Source: Thalassospira marina (GTDB taxonomy: Bacteria; Pseudomonadota; Alphaproteobacteria; Rhodospirillales; Thalassospiraceae). Taken from it: 64,000 nucleotides of DNA. The translations under genes were made by a program, and so were the position numbers. The notes under the pieces were generated by a model. The model saw only the letters and a list, made by a program, of their open reading frames with translations. It searched no databases and was not told the DNA's origin. The stretch covers positions 1,438,001 to 1,502,000 of the forward strand of contig NZ_CP024199.1 of assembly GCF_002844375.1 (NCBI RefSeq). The letters run 5' to 3'. This document shows positions 17,209 to 26,572 of the stretch, in pieces. Numbering within the stretch: the first letter of the stretch is position 1; every line of letters begins with the position of its first letter.

Positions 17209-17719
17209 GTTTTTGGTTCAGGCGGGCAATTTCCATGTCGATCCAGCCGATGAAGGCCCCTTCATCATGTTCATGCTGGTCACGCAGGGCCAGTATTCGG
17301 TCAAGGTCCAGTTCGCAAACATCCTGCAGGATTTCAACCTGGTCACGTCGGGTTTCATCATCAAGCAAATGCAAAAACCGCATCTTGAGCGCCATGACAA
17401 GGCGGGAAAGCTCGCCCGATGTATCGCGCAATGTGCCCTGCATCAGTTCGTTAAACTTGCTGCGGCCCGCATCGGTAAGGGAAAGTTCCCCTTCGCCCTT
17501 GCCACCCGCACTGCAGGTTTCACGCACCAGCCCTTCCAGCTTCAGAAGCTGCAAGGAAGACCCCATCATATCAAGGGATGGCCCCATGATATGGGCCGTG
17601 AAATGACGGACCTGATTGGCCAGATCGGCATAGCTGATCGGCTTGTCCGACAGGGCCAAAGTCCCAAGTGCACACAGGCGAAGGCATTCTTTGGGCAGCA
17701 AGGTTCTATCCGTATACAT
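17177..17719 (-). CDS. PadR-family transcriptional regulator
   Basis: A 180-residue regulator with an N-terminal winged helix (LPKECLRLCALGTLAL..., about residues 6-80) and a helical C-terminal domain of the PadR type that should form a dimer. ATG 17719 was chosen because a strong inverted repeat lies directly upstream and would otherwise be inside the gene. It overlaps the GNAT gene and probably forms a two-gene operon with it. The effector is unknown. Confidence 0.75.
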   Translation of the reverse strand: MYTDRTLLPKECLRLCALGTLALSDKPISYADLANQVRHFTAHIMGPSLDMMGSSLQLLKLEGLVRETCSAGGKGEGELSLTDAGRSKFNELMQGTLRDTSGELSRLVMALKMRFLHLLDDETRRDQVEILQDVCELDLDRILALRDQHEHDEGAFIGWIDMEIARLNQKRAWLATLVTA

Positions 17720-18050
17720 GGCGGTTCCCGATCCGTTACGGGAACTGACGTTATCGCGAACGGTTCTTAATTGCAAGTTGTTTGATCAAACAGCAACCAG
17801 ATACCGTTCCCTGAATATAGAACCAAGCCCGCCAATTGCAAACAGGACAAAAACAGTCCGTTCGCTGATGGCGAAGCCTTTGGTGGAGGCGTATTAACCC
17901 GCTGGCAGCATCAAGCTGTCAGAAGGGAAAAGGCGGGGATGCAAGCTTCTGCGGGCGATTGATCGGTTCCTGCTGCATCGGCCCAGTATAAGCCAGCTTT
18001 CCCTGTAAAGGGTTGGTGATGCAGCAGGCAGGTTTGACCAGTGCCGGTGG
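17720..18050. promoter_or_regulatory. Upstream region of padR-like gene with two palindromes
   Basis: 331 bp. GTTCCCG-N8-CGGGAAC (17724-17745) lies five bases before the regulator ATG and GTTTGATCAAAC, a perfect 12-bp palindrome, lies at 17780-17791. Both are good candidates for autoregulatory operators. The remaining 250 bp up to the SDR stop show no gene. Confidence 0.55.
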
Positions 18051-18890
18051 TTACTGGAAGTCGGTCGAAAGCGTCAGGTCCCGCCATTGGTCAAAATTAT
18101 CGCGAAGGGCGGTCAGGCGTTTAATTGCGATATCATAGGCCAGTGTGCCCAAAAGCAGGCGTAATGGCGGGTTTGGGGCCTGAACCGCGGTAATAATGGC
18201 CTGTGCGGCACGGTCCGGGTCGCCCGGTTGCTGGCCTGATGCGGCAAAGGTGGACTCGCGCCGTTTGCCCGCTGTTTCGGCGTAATCATCAATAATGGTT
18301 TTTGCTGCAATCATGGACCGGCCCGCCCAGTCGGTTCGGAAGGGGCCGGGTTCTACGATTGTAACATTAATGCCCAGCGGCGCTGTTTCATGCCACAGAG
18401 ATTCCGAAAGGGCCTCAAGTGCGAATTTGGTGGCGTGGTAATAGCCCGTCGCGCCAAAGGCCACCAGCCCGCCAATCGATGAAATATTGATGATATGGCC
18501 CGATTTCTGCGCCCGCATAAGGGGCAAAACGGCCTTGGTCAGATTGATGACACCAAAAACATTGGTTTCAAACTGGTCGCGGATTTCGGCATCGTCGCCT
18601 TCTTCAATCGCAGCAAGGTAGCCATAACCCGCATTATTGACCAATACATCAATCCGGCCGAAATGCTGCTGTGCCTTTGTAACCGCCGATGTGATGGTTT
18701 GTGGTTTCGTGACATCAAGTTCGACGGCAAGTGCCGTTTCGGGATAACGGGCCGCAAGGTCAGCCAGGGTTTCGGGGCGGCGGGCGGTTAAAATGGCGCG
18801 GTTACCCGCCGCCAGAACCGCCTTTGCCAGGGCATGGCCCAAACCGGTGGAACAGCCGGAAATCATCCATACAGGCGCTAGATTTGACAT
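18051..18890 (-). CDS. SDR-family oxidoreductase
   Basis: A 279-residue short-chain dehydrogenase with GCSTGLGHALA at residues 13-23, NNAGYGYLAAIEEG at about 87-100, the catalytic Ser in NISSIGG, and YHATKFALEALSESL. This is the common SDR type found beside AraC regulators and often annotated as a ketoreductase of unknown substrate. AGGATT lies eight bases before the ATG. Divergent from an AraC regulator with 283 bp between. Confidence 0.9.
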   Translation of the reverse strand: MSNLAPVWMISGCSTGLGHALAKAVLAAGNRAILTARRPETLADLAARYPETALAVELDVTKPQTITSAVTKAQQHFGRIDVLVNNAGYGYLAAIEEGDDAEIRDQFETNVFGVINLTKAVLPLMRAQKSGHIINISSIGGLVAFGATGYYHATKFALEALSESLWHETAPLGINVTIVEPGPFRTDWAGRSMIAAKTIIDDYAETAGKRRESTFAASGQQPGDPDRAAQAIITAVQAPNPPLRLLLGTLAYDIAIKRLTALRDNFDQWRDLTLSTDFQ

Positions 18891-19173
18891 TTTTTAATCC
18901 TAAATTGGGAACGGAACGCGTTGCGGGCGGTTCTTTGTATGGGTGGCAGGCGTTGGTCGCGTGTTGTGTGCGCAATATCGACCCGCCAAAAAAGCCGCCC
19001 TGCTGGAACCAGACATGTCACGAAGCAGGCGGGCGGCGTTATGGCTGCCCGGCCTGTTTCTTGCACAATCGTACCGAAGTGATGCGGTGTGGTTGTGTGC
19101 CCAGGGTGCAAACGCGATAAGGTGCCGCAAGCTTGACGGCAGGAAATGTGCCGCCTGCGCGGTGGAGGATAAA

Positions 19174-20124
19174 ATGAACGAAGACCGGTTGCGCCAAAAC
19201 CTGGCTGACCTGATTGCACGCCATTGCCAGCAGGCGAAACGCCCGACCCTGATTGACGGGTTGACCCTGTATTGTGCGCGCAAACCGGCCATGCCGGTGC
19301 AAACCGTTTATAACCCGCGCCTGTGCGTGGTGGTGCAGGGTGCAAAAAACATTGGCCTTGATGGCCGTGATTATCGCGTTGATGCGCAAAACTGCCTGGC
19401 GGTTATGGTGGATTTGCCCGTCACCGCCGCCATTACCGATGCCAGTGATGACAGCCCGCATTACGCGCTAAGCCTGGAATTTGACCGTTCGCTTTTGGCC
19501 GCCGTCTTTATGGAAATGGCCTATTCCAAACCCCTGGGCGAAACCCAGCAAAAACCCGGCCTTGCCCGCACCCCGCTTGATGAAAACATCCTGGAGCCAT
19601 TGGTCCGGCTGGTTTCGCTGTTATCAAAGCCCGAAGATATCGGCTTTATGGCGCCACTTGCCCTGCGCGAGCTTTATTACCGCCTGCTGCGCGGCGCACA
19701 GGGGCCGCTTTTATGCCAGATCGCCATGCAGGGCAGTTATCTAACCCGGGTGGGCCTGGCAACCGGCTGGCTGCGTGAACATTATGCCGAACCCGTCCAG
19801 ATCGAGGAACTCGCCCGGCTGGCCGGGATGGGGCGCACAACATTTCACCGCTATTTCCGCGCGATCACATCCTTTACGCCGCTGCAATATCGCACGCATT
19901 TACGCCTGCAGGAGGCCCGCCGCCGCCTGATGACCGAGGGCGAGGATATCAGCACCATTGCCTTTGCCATGGGCTATGACAGCCCGTCGCAATTTACCCG
20001 TGAATATCGCAAAACATATGGCACCGCCCCCCGGCAGGACCGGGCAGAGTTTCGCAAACGCGCCGGGCTGGATGCCAGTGCCGATGCCGTCGAAAACCGT
20101 CACGAGAATCGCGCGTTACCGTAA
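19174..20124 (+). CDS. AraC-family transcriptional regulator
   Basis: A 316-residue regulator with the AraC_N (pfam06719-like) ligand domain at about 20-185 (LYCARKPAMPVQTVYNPRLC, VVVQGAK) and two C-terminal HTH motifs at about 205-300 (VQIEELARLAGMGRTTFHRY, ISTIAFAMGYDSPSQFTREY). ATG 19174 has GGAGG seven bases upstream. It is divergent from the SDR gene and most likely controls it, the usual arrangement for this subfamily. Confidence 0.92.
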   Translation: MNEDRLRQNLADLIARHCQQAKRPTLIDGLTLYCARKPAMPVQTVYNPRLCVVVQGAKNIGLDGRDYRVDAQNCLAVMVDLPVTAAITDASDDSPHYALSLEFDRSLLAAVFMEMAYSKPLGETQQKPGLARTPLDENILEPLVRLVSLLSKPEDIGFMAPLALRELYYRLLRGAQGPLLCQIAMQGSYLTRVGLATGWLREHYAEPVQIEELARLAGMGRTTFHRYFRAITSFTPLQYRTHLRLQEARRRLMTEGEDISTIAFAMGYDSPSQFTREYRKTYGTAPRQDRAEFRKRAGLDASADAVENRHENRALP

Positions 20125-20183
20125 CGGGCGTTTGGGCGACTGGTGCGAAAGGCCCGCTGCAATTGGCGGGATTGAAAAAAGAC

Positions 20184-20213
20184 AAAAGGCCGTTCCATGC
20201 AGAACGGCCTTTT
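20184..20213. terminator. Bidirectional intrinsic terminator
   Basis: AAAAGGCCGTTC/GAACGGCCTTTT, 12-bp perfect stem, 6-nt loop, between the convergent AraC and hemA genes. Confidence 0.85.
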
Positions 20214-20244
20214 GGCATTAACGGTTAAATCCGTGATCAGGTGA

Positions 20245-21462
20245 TCAGGCTGCTTTCTGAATGCCAAGCTGGCTCCAGACGGTCAGCAGGGAATTGATCA
20301 GATGGTCGATCAATTCATCATTATGCAGCGGACCGGGGGTAAAGCGCAGGCGTTCGGTGCCGCGCGGTACGGTCGGGTAATTGATCGGCTGCACATAAAT
20401 GTCGTGATCATAAAGCAGGCGGTCGCTGGCTTCCTTGCACATCGCCGCATCCCCCACCATCAGCGGGACAATATGGCTGGGGGCATCCATCACCGGCAGG
20501 CCGGCATCGCGCATGCGCTGACGCAGGGTTTCGGCGCGTTCCTTCTGGGCTTCGCGTTCAACATTGCTTTCTTTAAGGTGGCGAATGCTGGCAAGGGCAC
20601 CGGCCGCAATGCTGGGCGGATGGGAACTGGTAAAGATAAAGCCGTTACCAAAGCTGCGAACAAAATCGACGATTTCGGATTTACCGGCAATATAGCCGCC
20701 AATCACACCAAATGCCTTGGCAAGGGTGCCCTGAACAATGTCAACGCGGTCCATAACGCCGTCGCGTTCGGCAACACCGCCGCCATGCGGGCCATACATG
20801 CCCACAGCATGGACTTCGTCCAGATAGGAAAGGGCGTTATATTTTTCGCACAGATCAAGGATCTTGCCGATCGGGGCAATATCGCCATCCATCGAATAAA
20901 CCGATTCAAAGGCGACAATCTTGGCGCGGTTCGGGCCAAGGTCAGCCAAAATCTGTTCAAGATGTTCCAGATCATTATGTTTCCAGATGCGGCGTTCGGC
21001 CTTGGAATGGCGCATGCCTTCGATCATGGAATTGTGGTTGAACGCATCGGAAATAATAACGCAATCAGGCAGTTTGGAGCCAAGGGTAGAAAGCGTGGTC
21101 CAGTTGGCAACATAGCCCGAGGTCATCAGCAGGGCTGCTTCCTTGCCATGCAGGCTGGCAAGTTCTTCCTCAAGTGCGACATGAACGTGGTTGGAACCGG
21201 AAATATTGCGCGTGCCACCGGCACCGCCACCCTGGCCGGTGATTTCGGCCTGCATGGCATCAAGCACCTTGGGATGCTGGCCCATGCCCAGATAGTCGTT
21301 CGAGCACCACACGGTAATTTTGCGCGGTTCTTCGCCATTGCCGGTATGCAACCAGGCGCGCGGGAATTCCCCGACGATGCGTTCAAGATTGGCGAACACA
21401 CGATAACGGCCTTCAGCCTTAAGGCCACCAAGCGCGTCTTTGAAGAAATTGTTATAATTCAT
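20245..21462 (-). CDS. hemA: 5-aminolevulinate synthase
   Basis: A 405-residue PLP enzyme that condenses glycine and succinyl-CoA to 5-aminolevulinate, the C4 (Shemin) entry to heme typical of Alphaproteobacteria. ATG 21462 gives MNYNNFFKDAL, the standard start. Seen: CSNDYLGMGQHP, GAGGTRNISGSNHVHVALE, LDEVHAVGMYGPHGGG with the cofactor Asp, and GTLAKAFGVIGG with the PLP Lys at about 249. Length matches the R. capsulatus enzyme. A possible FNR-type site lies about 390 bp upstream. It is monocistronic. Confidence 0.97.
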   Translation of the reverse strand: MNYNNFFKDALGGLKAEGRYRVFANLERIVGEFPRAWLHTGNGEEPRKITVWCSNDYLGMGQHPKVLDAMQAEITGQGGGAGGTRNISGSNHVHVALEEELASLHGKEAALLMTSGYVANWTTLSTLGSKLPDCVIISDAFNHNSMIEGMRHSKAERRIWKHNDLEHLEQILADLGPNRAKIVAFESVYSMDGDIAPIGKILDLCEKYNALSYLDEVHAVGMYGPHGGGVAERDGVMDRVDIVQGTLAKAFGVIGGYIAGKSEIVDFVRSFGNGFIFTSSHPPSIAAGALASIRHLKESNVEREAQKERAETLRQRMRDAGLPVMDAPSHIVPLMVGDAAMCKEASDRLLYDHDIYVQPINYPTVPRGTERLRFTPGPLHNDELIDHLINSLLTVWSQLGIQKAA

Positions 21463-21844
21463 CTTTGCATCTTTCGCCTGTCGCTTCACGGTCTGTGTGC
21501 GGTACATCCCGCGAAGGTCCTTATTCTTTCCCGCTGGTCGTTTAACTGGCGGGAACAGCATTTCCGGGCGCGTCCTGTCCGGGGGTGTGATGCGCTTATC
21601 GTCCTTTTCGGGTACGGGCGCATTGACCCTCATCAAATTTTTTAAGCGATTCCAGTCTCACCACGAAACATGCTGGCAGAAAGGCGTTCCATCCTGTTGT
21701 GTGTCGATCTCGCCCCTGCCGGACAATTTGGCGGTAATAGCCCTGTTTGGCAAGCCTAACTGCCGCAATTTCGCCAGATCTGCCGGGAACGGATCGTGAA
21801 ATGGCGCAAAACGTGCCTTACCGGGACGGGCCAAACACGGATAT

Positions 21845-21858
21845 GTGATGAAAATCAA
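21845..21858 (-). promoter_or_regulatory. Possible FNR/FixK-type box upstream of hemA
   Basis: GTGATGAAAATCAA matches TTGAT-N4-ATCAA at nine of ten positions. hemA is under FNR/FixK control in several Alphaproteobacteria, but here the site is about 390 bp from the start codon, farther than usual. Confidence 0.35.
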
Positions 21859-22000
21859 ATATCTGCTGGTACAGTTTTTAATGCGTTTAAAGGGGCTTGG
21901 CGGGCAAAACCCGCCTGTGATGCCAAGCCAGAGTCGCAATTTTACCCCGGCACAATTCCCGCCATGCGCAAAAAACAGTGCAGTTATGCCGCCAAACGCA

Positions 22001-22029
22001 ACAGGGCCCGGCAAACCGCCAGGCCCTGT
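22001..22029 (-). terminator. Probable terminator of the aminotransferase gene
   Basis: ACAGGGCC and GGCCCTGT pair around a 13-nt loop about 50 bp after the stop; the minus-strand tail TTGCGTTT is only moderately T-rich. Confidence 0.5.
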
Positions 22030-22074
22030 CGGGATATCCAACTGTCAGAAAATCGAACTGTCAGATCAAAGGGC

Positions 22075-23466
22075 TTAGATCGCCTGCTGCCATTTGCCCA
22101 GGGCGACCTCGATTTTGTCGAACATGTCGTCGATCTGCTCGTCGGTAATAATCAGCGGCGGGCACAAGGCAACGCTATCGCCCATTGCGCGCAAAATCAC
22201 CCCTTCCTTCAGGCACAGTTCGGCAACGGCCTTGCCAGCCCAGCCGGTGGGGGTAAAGGGCGTTTTGGCGCATTTATCGGCAACCAGTTCAAACGCGCCA
22301 ATCAGGCCGCGACCACGGGTTTCGCCAACATTGTCAAATTTGTTAAGGTCGCGCAGGCGTTTCTGAAAATGGCCCATCACCTCGCGAACATGGTCAACAA
22401 TGCCGTCTTCTTCGTAAATTTTAAGGGTTTCAAGGGCAACGGCAGCAGCCACCGGGTGGCCGGAATAGGTAAAGCCATGGCCAAACACGCCCACTTCATC
22501 GGCCCCTTTTTTCAGGGCAGCATAAATCTTTTCATTGATGAAAAGGGCCGAAATCGGCTGATAGGCCGATGAAAGCTGCTTTGCCACCGTGATCATATCG
22601 GGCTTCAAGCGGTAGGTTTCAGTGGCAAACAGGCGACCGGTACGTCCAAAGCCACAAATCACTTCATCGGCAATGAACAGGATGTCGTAACGCGCCAGAA
22701 CTTCCTGGATTTTTTCAAAATAGGTGCGCGGCGGCACAACCACACCACCAGCCCCCATGATCGGTTCGGCAATGAAGGCCGCCACGGTTTCCGGGCCTTC
22801 TGCCTGGATCAGATCTTCAAGGGATTCGGCAAGGCGGGTGGCAAAGTCTTCCTCGGTTTCATAGGGCTGGGCTTCGCGCCAGAAATGCGGGGTTTCGGTA
22901 TGCAAAATACGGTCAATCGGCAAATCAAACAGCTTGTGATTGCCCGGAAGCCCCGTTAGCGATGCCGATGCGACGGTGACACCGTGATAGCCGCGTTTGC
23001 GCGAAATGATTTTCTTCTTTTCCGGGCGGCCAATGGCGTTGTGATAATACCACACCATCTTGATCGCGCTGTCGGTGGCTTCGGACCCCGAATTGGCGAA
23101 AAAGATTTTCGACATCGGCACCGGTGCCATTTCCAGAAGTTTTGCCGCCAGATCAATGGTGGGGTCGGTGCTGCGTGATGCGAAATTGTGGTAAAATGGC
23201 AGGGTTTCCAACTGCTTTGTGGCCGCTGCAACCAGGCGTTTTTCGCTAAATCCCAGTGATGCACACCATAAACCCGCCATCCCCTCGATATAGCTGTTGC
23301 CATTATCATCGCTGACATAAATGCCGTTGCCTTTGGTAATTACCAGCGGGCCGGTTTTTTCATGTGCGGTGAAATTGGTATAGGGATGCAAAACGCTGGC
23401 AACGTCGCGGCTGGCGGCCGAATTGCCCAGGCCTGCGTTTAACGTGCCGGAATCAGATGTGGTCAT
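22075..23466 (-). CDS. Class III (omega) aminotransferase
   Basis: A 463-residue PLP-dependent class III aminotransferase of the omega-amino acid:pyruvate/aspartate aminotransferase-family group. Landmarks: IEGMAGLWCASLGF near 55-70, FFANSGSEATDSAIKMVWYY (PLP phosphate site) near 120, ADEVICGFGRTG with the cofactor Asp near 260, and TVAKQLSSAYQPISA with the PLP Lys near 285. Start at 23466 is supported by TGAGG seven bases upstream; an ATG at 23478 overlaps that signal. The amino donor may be a polyamine, beta-alanine or similar amine. Confidence 0.9.
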   Translation of the reverse strand: MTTSDSGTLNAGLGNSAASRDVASVLHPYTNFTAHEKTGPLVITKGNGIYVSDDNGNSYIEGMAGLWCASLGFSEKRLVAAATKQLETLPFYHNFASRSTDPTIDLAAKLLEMAPVPMSKIFFANSGSEATDSAIKMVWYYHNAIGRPEKKKIISRKRGYHGVTVASASLTGLPGNHKLFDLPIDRILHTETPHFWREAQPYETEEDFATRLAESLEDLIQAEGPETVAAFIAEPIMGAGGVVVPPRTYFEKIQEVLARYDILFIADEVICGFGRTGRLFATETYRLKPDMITVAKQLSSAYQPISALFINEKIYAALKKGADEVGVFGHGFTYSGHPVAAAVALETLKIYEEDGIVDHVREVMGHFQKRLRDLNKFDNVGETRGRGLIGAFELVADKCAKTPFTPTGWAGKAVAELCLKEGVILRAMGDSVALCPPLIITDEQIDDMFDKIEVALGKWQQAI

Positions 23467-23624
23467 GGCAAACCTCATGAAGCGATAAATCTGTGTGTTG
23501 CGCAGACTTTATCGACTTGATGCAAAGGGGGAAATCATTTCTTGCGGGTTCGTGTAAACGGGGCTGAACAGGGCTGTCCCGGTGTCGCGCACCCGGTGCG
23601 GGCTGCACGGGTGAACCGGCAAAA

Positions 23625-23656
23625 CAAAACGGCCAATCAGATGACTGGCCGTTTTG
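23625..23656 (-). terminator. Intrinsic terminator of usp
   Basis: CAAAACGGCCA/TGGCCGTTTTG, 11-bp perfect stem with 10-nt loop, 20 bp after the usp stop on the minus strand. Confidence 0.8.
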
Positions 23657-23675
23657 CGAAGGTCGATCAAAGCAA

Positions 23676-24518
23676 TCAGTGCGAGAACAGGACCGGCACC
23701 GTCATATGTTTGAGAAGGTGCTGGGTAACACCACCAAGCATCAATTCGCGCAGGCGCGGGCGGCCATAGGCACCGCAAAGCATAAGGTCGATGCTTTCAT
23801 CCGCAGCACGCGACAGCAAAAGGTCGCCAACACTGATGCCTTCGGCATTCATGGTTTCCTTGCGCACATTCACGCCGTGGCGTGCCAGGCGGTCGGCAAT
23901 GTCAACACCGGGAACCGGGATGGAATCGCGGGCGGCTTTGTTCGGGTCGGCGCACAGAACCAGTGCCGATTTGGCATTCTCAAGGAAAGACATGCCGTCA
24001 TTTACCGCGCGAACGGCTTCACGGTAGGGTTTCCATGCCACCATGACGCGGGTGCCAACGGTTTCATATTTGCCATAACGCGGCACAACCAGAACGGGCG
24101 CACCCGCCGTCAGAATAACTTTGTCCGGCATTTCCGAGGTCGATGACGGATCGGAACTTTCCGGGTCATACTGGCCCAGAACCGTCAGGTCATGATGGCG
24201 GGCATACATGGCAACGGTGTCGGCAATTTCGGTGGCAAGGCAGTTTACTTCCTGCCAGCTAAACGGCACGCCCGCTTTTTCGCAGGCTTCGGTAAAGGCG
24301 ACTTTTGCTTCGGCGGCACCTTCACGGATGGTGCGGCGCTGGGCTTCCATGATGTCGGCGGAAATCTGGACTTCCATAAAACGCGGGATTTCCGCGCGCG
24401 GCAGAACATACACACCCGTCAGATGGGCCTTGTGTGCCTTTGCAACCGTCAGGGCAACCGAAAGCCGTTCGGTGCAGGGTTTGGTATTGTCGATGTGGAC
24501 AAGCATATCGCGAAACAT
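23676..24518 (-). CDS. Universal stress protein, tandem-domain
   Basis: A 280-residue tandem Usp. The first half begins MFRDMLVHIDNTKPCTERL, the second at about residue 157 with RVMVAWKPYREAVRAV. The C-terminus has LCGAYGRPRLRELMLGGVTQ, a full G-x2-G plus GG(V)T nucleotide loop, better conserved than in the paralogue at 9515. AAGGAG lies eleven bases before the ATG. It is free-standing, between a terminator and a 294-bp promoter region. Confidence 0.9.
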   Translation of the reverse strand: MFRDMLVHIDNTKPCTERLSVALTVAKAHKAHLTGVYVLPRAEIPRFMEVQISADIMEAQRRTIREGAAEAKVAFTEACEKAGVPFSWQEVNCLATEIADTVAMYARHHDLTVLGQYDPESSDPSSTSEMPDKVILTAGAPVLVVPRYGKYETVGTRVMVAWKPYREAVRAVNDGMSFLENAKSALVLCADPNKAARDSIPVPGVDIADRLARHGVNVRKETMNAEGISVGDLLLSRAADESIDLMLCGAYGRPRLRELMLGGVTQHLLKHMTVPVLFSH

Positions 24519-24812
24519 CTGCCAGAAGCTCCTTCTTCCGCTGCCCGCGTTCTGGTTTGAACGACCGGGCGATAATGATGAAGGCAGGTTAAACCAGTTG
24601 TTTGATGTTCACTTTGTTCTATCTCAAAATCGCATTTAATTTCCCATGCCCTGCACGCGTGGGTCGTATGCAGGCATTTCGGGGCAGCGGATTTCGCGTT
24701 TTGATGGGCCGGTTCGCCGGTCTTTTTCAGCCAGATGAAGCTATATTTCCCGGTATTGCGCGGCATGTTGCTGGATGCGTAGTTTTATATCGCGTGCATC
24801 AGGGAAAATGGC

Positions 24813-25490
24813 TTAGTTGCCCATTGGCATCATCGGAATTTCTTTTTCCATCGACGGGGCCATATCTGGTGCTCCTGCCGCAGGGCGACGCGGAACATTA
24901 CCCATCTGGCTGCTGCTGGCGGGCATCTCGTAATTCCCCTGCGGGACAATCGGGTCGCTAAAATCCTCGCCGGAAATAACACCAAGGCTTTGTCGCAACT
25001 GGCGCGACAGGTTGGGCCAGTTGACCTGCAAGGTGGTGCAGGATGCGGCATCCGCCTCGGTCAGGCAGCGATTTGCCATGCGATCAAGAATGCCAAGGGC
25101 GATGCGGGCTTCGTCCAGTTCGGTTTTCTGCGCTGGCGACAGCATCATGCCCGGCATGGCATTGGCCGCAGCTGGCACAGGAGTCGCCGCCATCATTGCA
25201 CTATTATGGGTCGGGGCAGGCTGTATGGGCTGGCCCTGATGAACAAACGGCGCCTGATTATTTTGGCTGTCGGCAATGTGGGATTGCGCCGGGACAGGCG
25301 ATTGCACCGGGGCCGATGTGGGAACCTGGCTGTTGGGCAGGGTTGGCCCCCAGGGTGTGACAATGCCTGTCATGGTGGTGTTGGCGGGGGCAGGTGCGGG
25401 TGCCTGTTGCTGATAGGTGGGCGCGCAGGCCAGCAAAGCCAGCATGGCCGCTAGCGGAACAGTACAGCGCAGAATGCCACGATATGTCAT
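24813..25490 (-). CDS. Putative lipoprotein, Pro/Gln/Ala-rich
   Basis: A 225-residue predicted lipoprotein of unknown function. The signal peptide ends in LLAC, with Cys at about 22. Residues 25-115 are low-complexity Pro/Gln/Ala/Ser. A short helical domain follows (about 117-175), with SPAQKTELDEARIALGILDR and two Cys residues (CLTEADAASC) that may pair. The C-terminus is Met/Pro-rich. AAGGAG lies six bases before the ATG. No named family recognised. Confidence 0.75.
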   Translation of the reverse strand: MTYRGILRCTVPLAAMLALLACAPTYQQQAPAPAPANTTMTGIVTPWGPTLPNSQVPTSAPVQSPVPAQSHIADSQNNQAPFVHQGQPIQPAPTHNSAMMAATPVPAAANAMPGMMLSPAQKTELDEARIALGILDRMANRCLTEADAASCTTLQVNWPNLSRQLRQSLGVISGEDFSDPIVPQGNYEMPASSSQMGNVPRRPAAGAPDMAPSMEKEIPMMPMGN

Positions 25491-25573
25491 GCAAGGCTCC
25501 TTTGCCCACCGGTTGCATCGCCCCTTATCGGGGTATCGCCGCCATGACGTTGTTTATATTGATTATTCCAAAC

Positions 25574-26572
25574 CTATTGTGCCGTTTGTGTGTCGTTCTG
25601 TCCAGTTGCAGGGGCAATATCGCTATCCGCACGCGGGTCCAGCGCATCCTGCAGGCCATCCCCCAGGAAGTTTACGGCAATCACGGTTACGAAAATCAGC
25701 AATCCCGGCCACAGTGCCAGCAACGGCGCATCCCAGATAAATTCCTGCGCATGGGTCAGCATATTGCCCCAGCTTGGCACAGGCGGTTGAATGCCAAGAC
25801 CCAAAAAGCTCAGCACGCTTTCCATCAGGATGACATTGCCAACCGCCAGGGTGGTGGCAATGATAATGGGTGTGACAACATTGGGCAGGATGTGCCGCCA
25901 GATGATCCGGCCCGGCCCGGCACCCAGGGCGCGGGCGGACATCACAAATTCGCGTTCACGCAGGGCAAGGGTGGCTGCGCGCACAAGGCGGGCAACCGTC
26001 GTCCAGCCAAACAGCGCAATAATCAGAATAATGCGATACAGGCTGAAGCTTTCGCCATTGATGATTTCGCGCGGAATGCCCAGCTTGCCGGGGTCAATCG
26101 CGGCAAGCACAATTAACAGCGGCAGCAATGGCAATGAAATGATGCCATCGGTAAAGCGCATCAGAAAACCATCCAGCCACCCGCCGCGAAACCCGGCAAT
26201 GATGCCAATAAAGGTGCCGATTATGGCAGCACATAAAGCAGAACTGACCCCCACCATCAACGAAACCTGCCCGCCATAAAGCAGGCGCAACAACGTGTCC
26301 CGGCCCAGTTCATCTGTGCCTAACGGGTGTTCGGCGCTGGGCGGGGCATAGCGTGAAAACAGGTCAACCGCCTGGGCATCTGTTCCCAGTAAATGCGCCA
26401 CCAGGGGCGCACAGGCCGATGCAATGGCAAATAACAGCAAAATAACCAAGCTGATCCACGCCAGCTTGTGGCGCGAAAACCGGCGTGCCGCTAACCGCCA
26501 CGGGCTGGATGACGTCTTTTGGGCGGCAGCCCCCTGTGCGGGTGGGGTGATTTGCGGTGTGTGATCTGTCAT
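25574..26572 (-). CDS. Peptide-type ABC transporter permease, DppC/OppC class
   Basis: A 332-residue inner-membrane permease with about six helices. N-terminal RRFSRHKLAWISLVIL is the OppC_N block, HPLGTDELGRDTLLRLLYGG the periplasmic loop typical of DppC, and SARALGAGPGRIIWRHILPN the EAA loop that contacts the ATPase. It overlaps the DppB-class gene by four bases (ATGA), so translation is coupled. Last gene of a three-gene operon; no ATP-binding subunit is encoded in this window. Confidence 0.92.
   Translation of the reverse strand: MTDHTPQITPPAQGAAAQKTSSSPWRLAARRFSRHKLAWISLVILLLFAIASACAPLVAHLLGTDAQAVDLFSRYAPPSAEHPLGTDELGRDTLLRLLYGGQVSLMVGVSSALCAAIIGTFIGIIAGFRGGWLDGFLMRFTDGIISLPLLPLLIVLAAIDPGKLGIPREIINGESFSLYRIILIIALFGWTTVARLVRAATLALREREFVMSARALGAGPGRIIWRHILPNVVTPIIIATTLAVGNVILMESVLSFLGLGIQPPVPSWGNMLTHAQEFIWDAPLLALWPGLLIFVTVIAVNFLGDGLQDALDPRADSDIAPATGQNDTQTAQ

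Larger units (their letters stand above)
21463..22074. other. Long intergenic region upstream of hemA
   Basis: 612 bp between hemA and the aminotransferase, both on the minus strand. It holds the aminotransferase terminator at its right end and a possible FNR/FixK box at 21845. No coding sequence on either strand looks real, so a long hemA leader or a small RNA is possible. Confidence 0.45.

Noticed and set aside
20302..21645. 447-codon plus-strand frame opposite hemA
   Set aside because: It lies wholly antisense to a certain hemA gene and has the residue mix of a codon-bias shadow.
24813..25490. Low-complexity repeats in the lipoprotein as a CRISPR-like or tandem-repeat array
   Set aside because: The Pro/Gln/Ala richness is protein-level only; no regular DNA period was seen.
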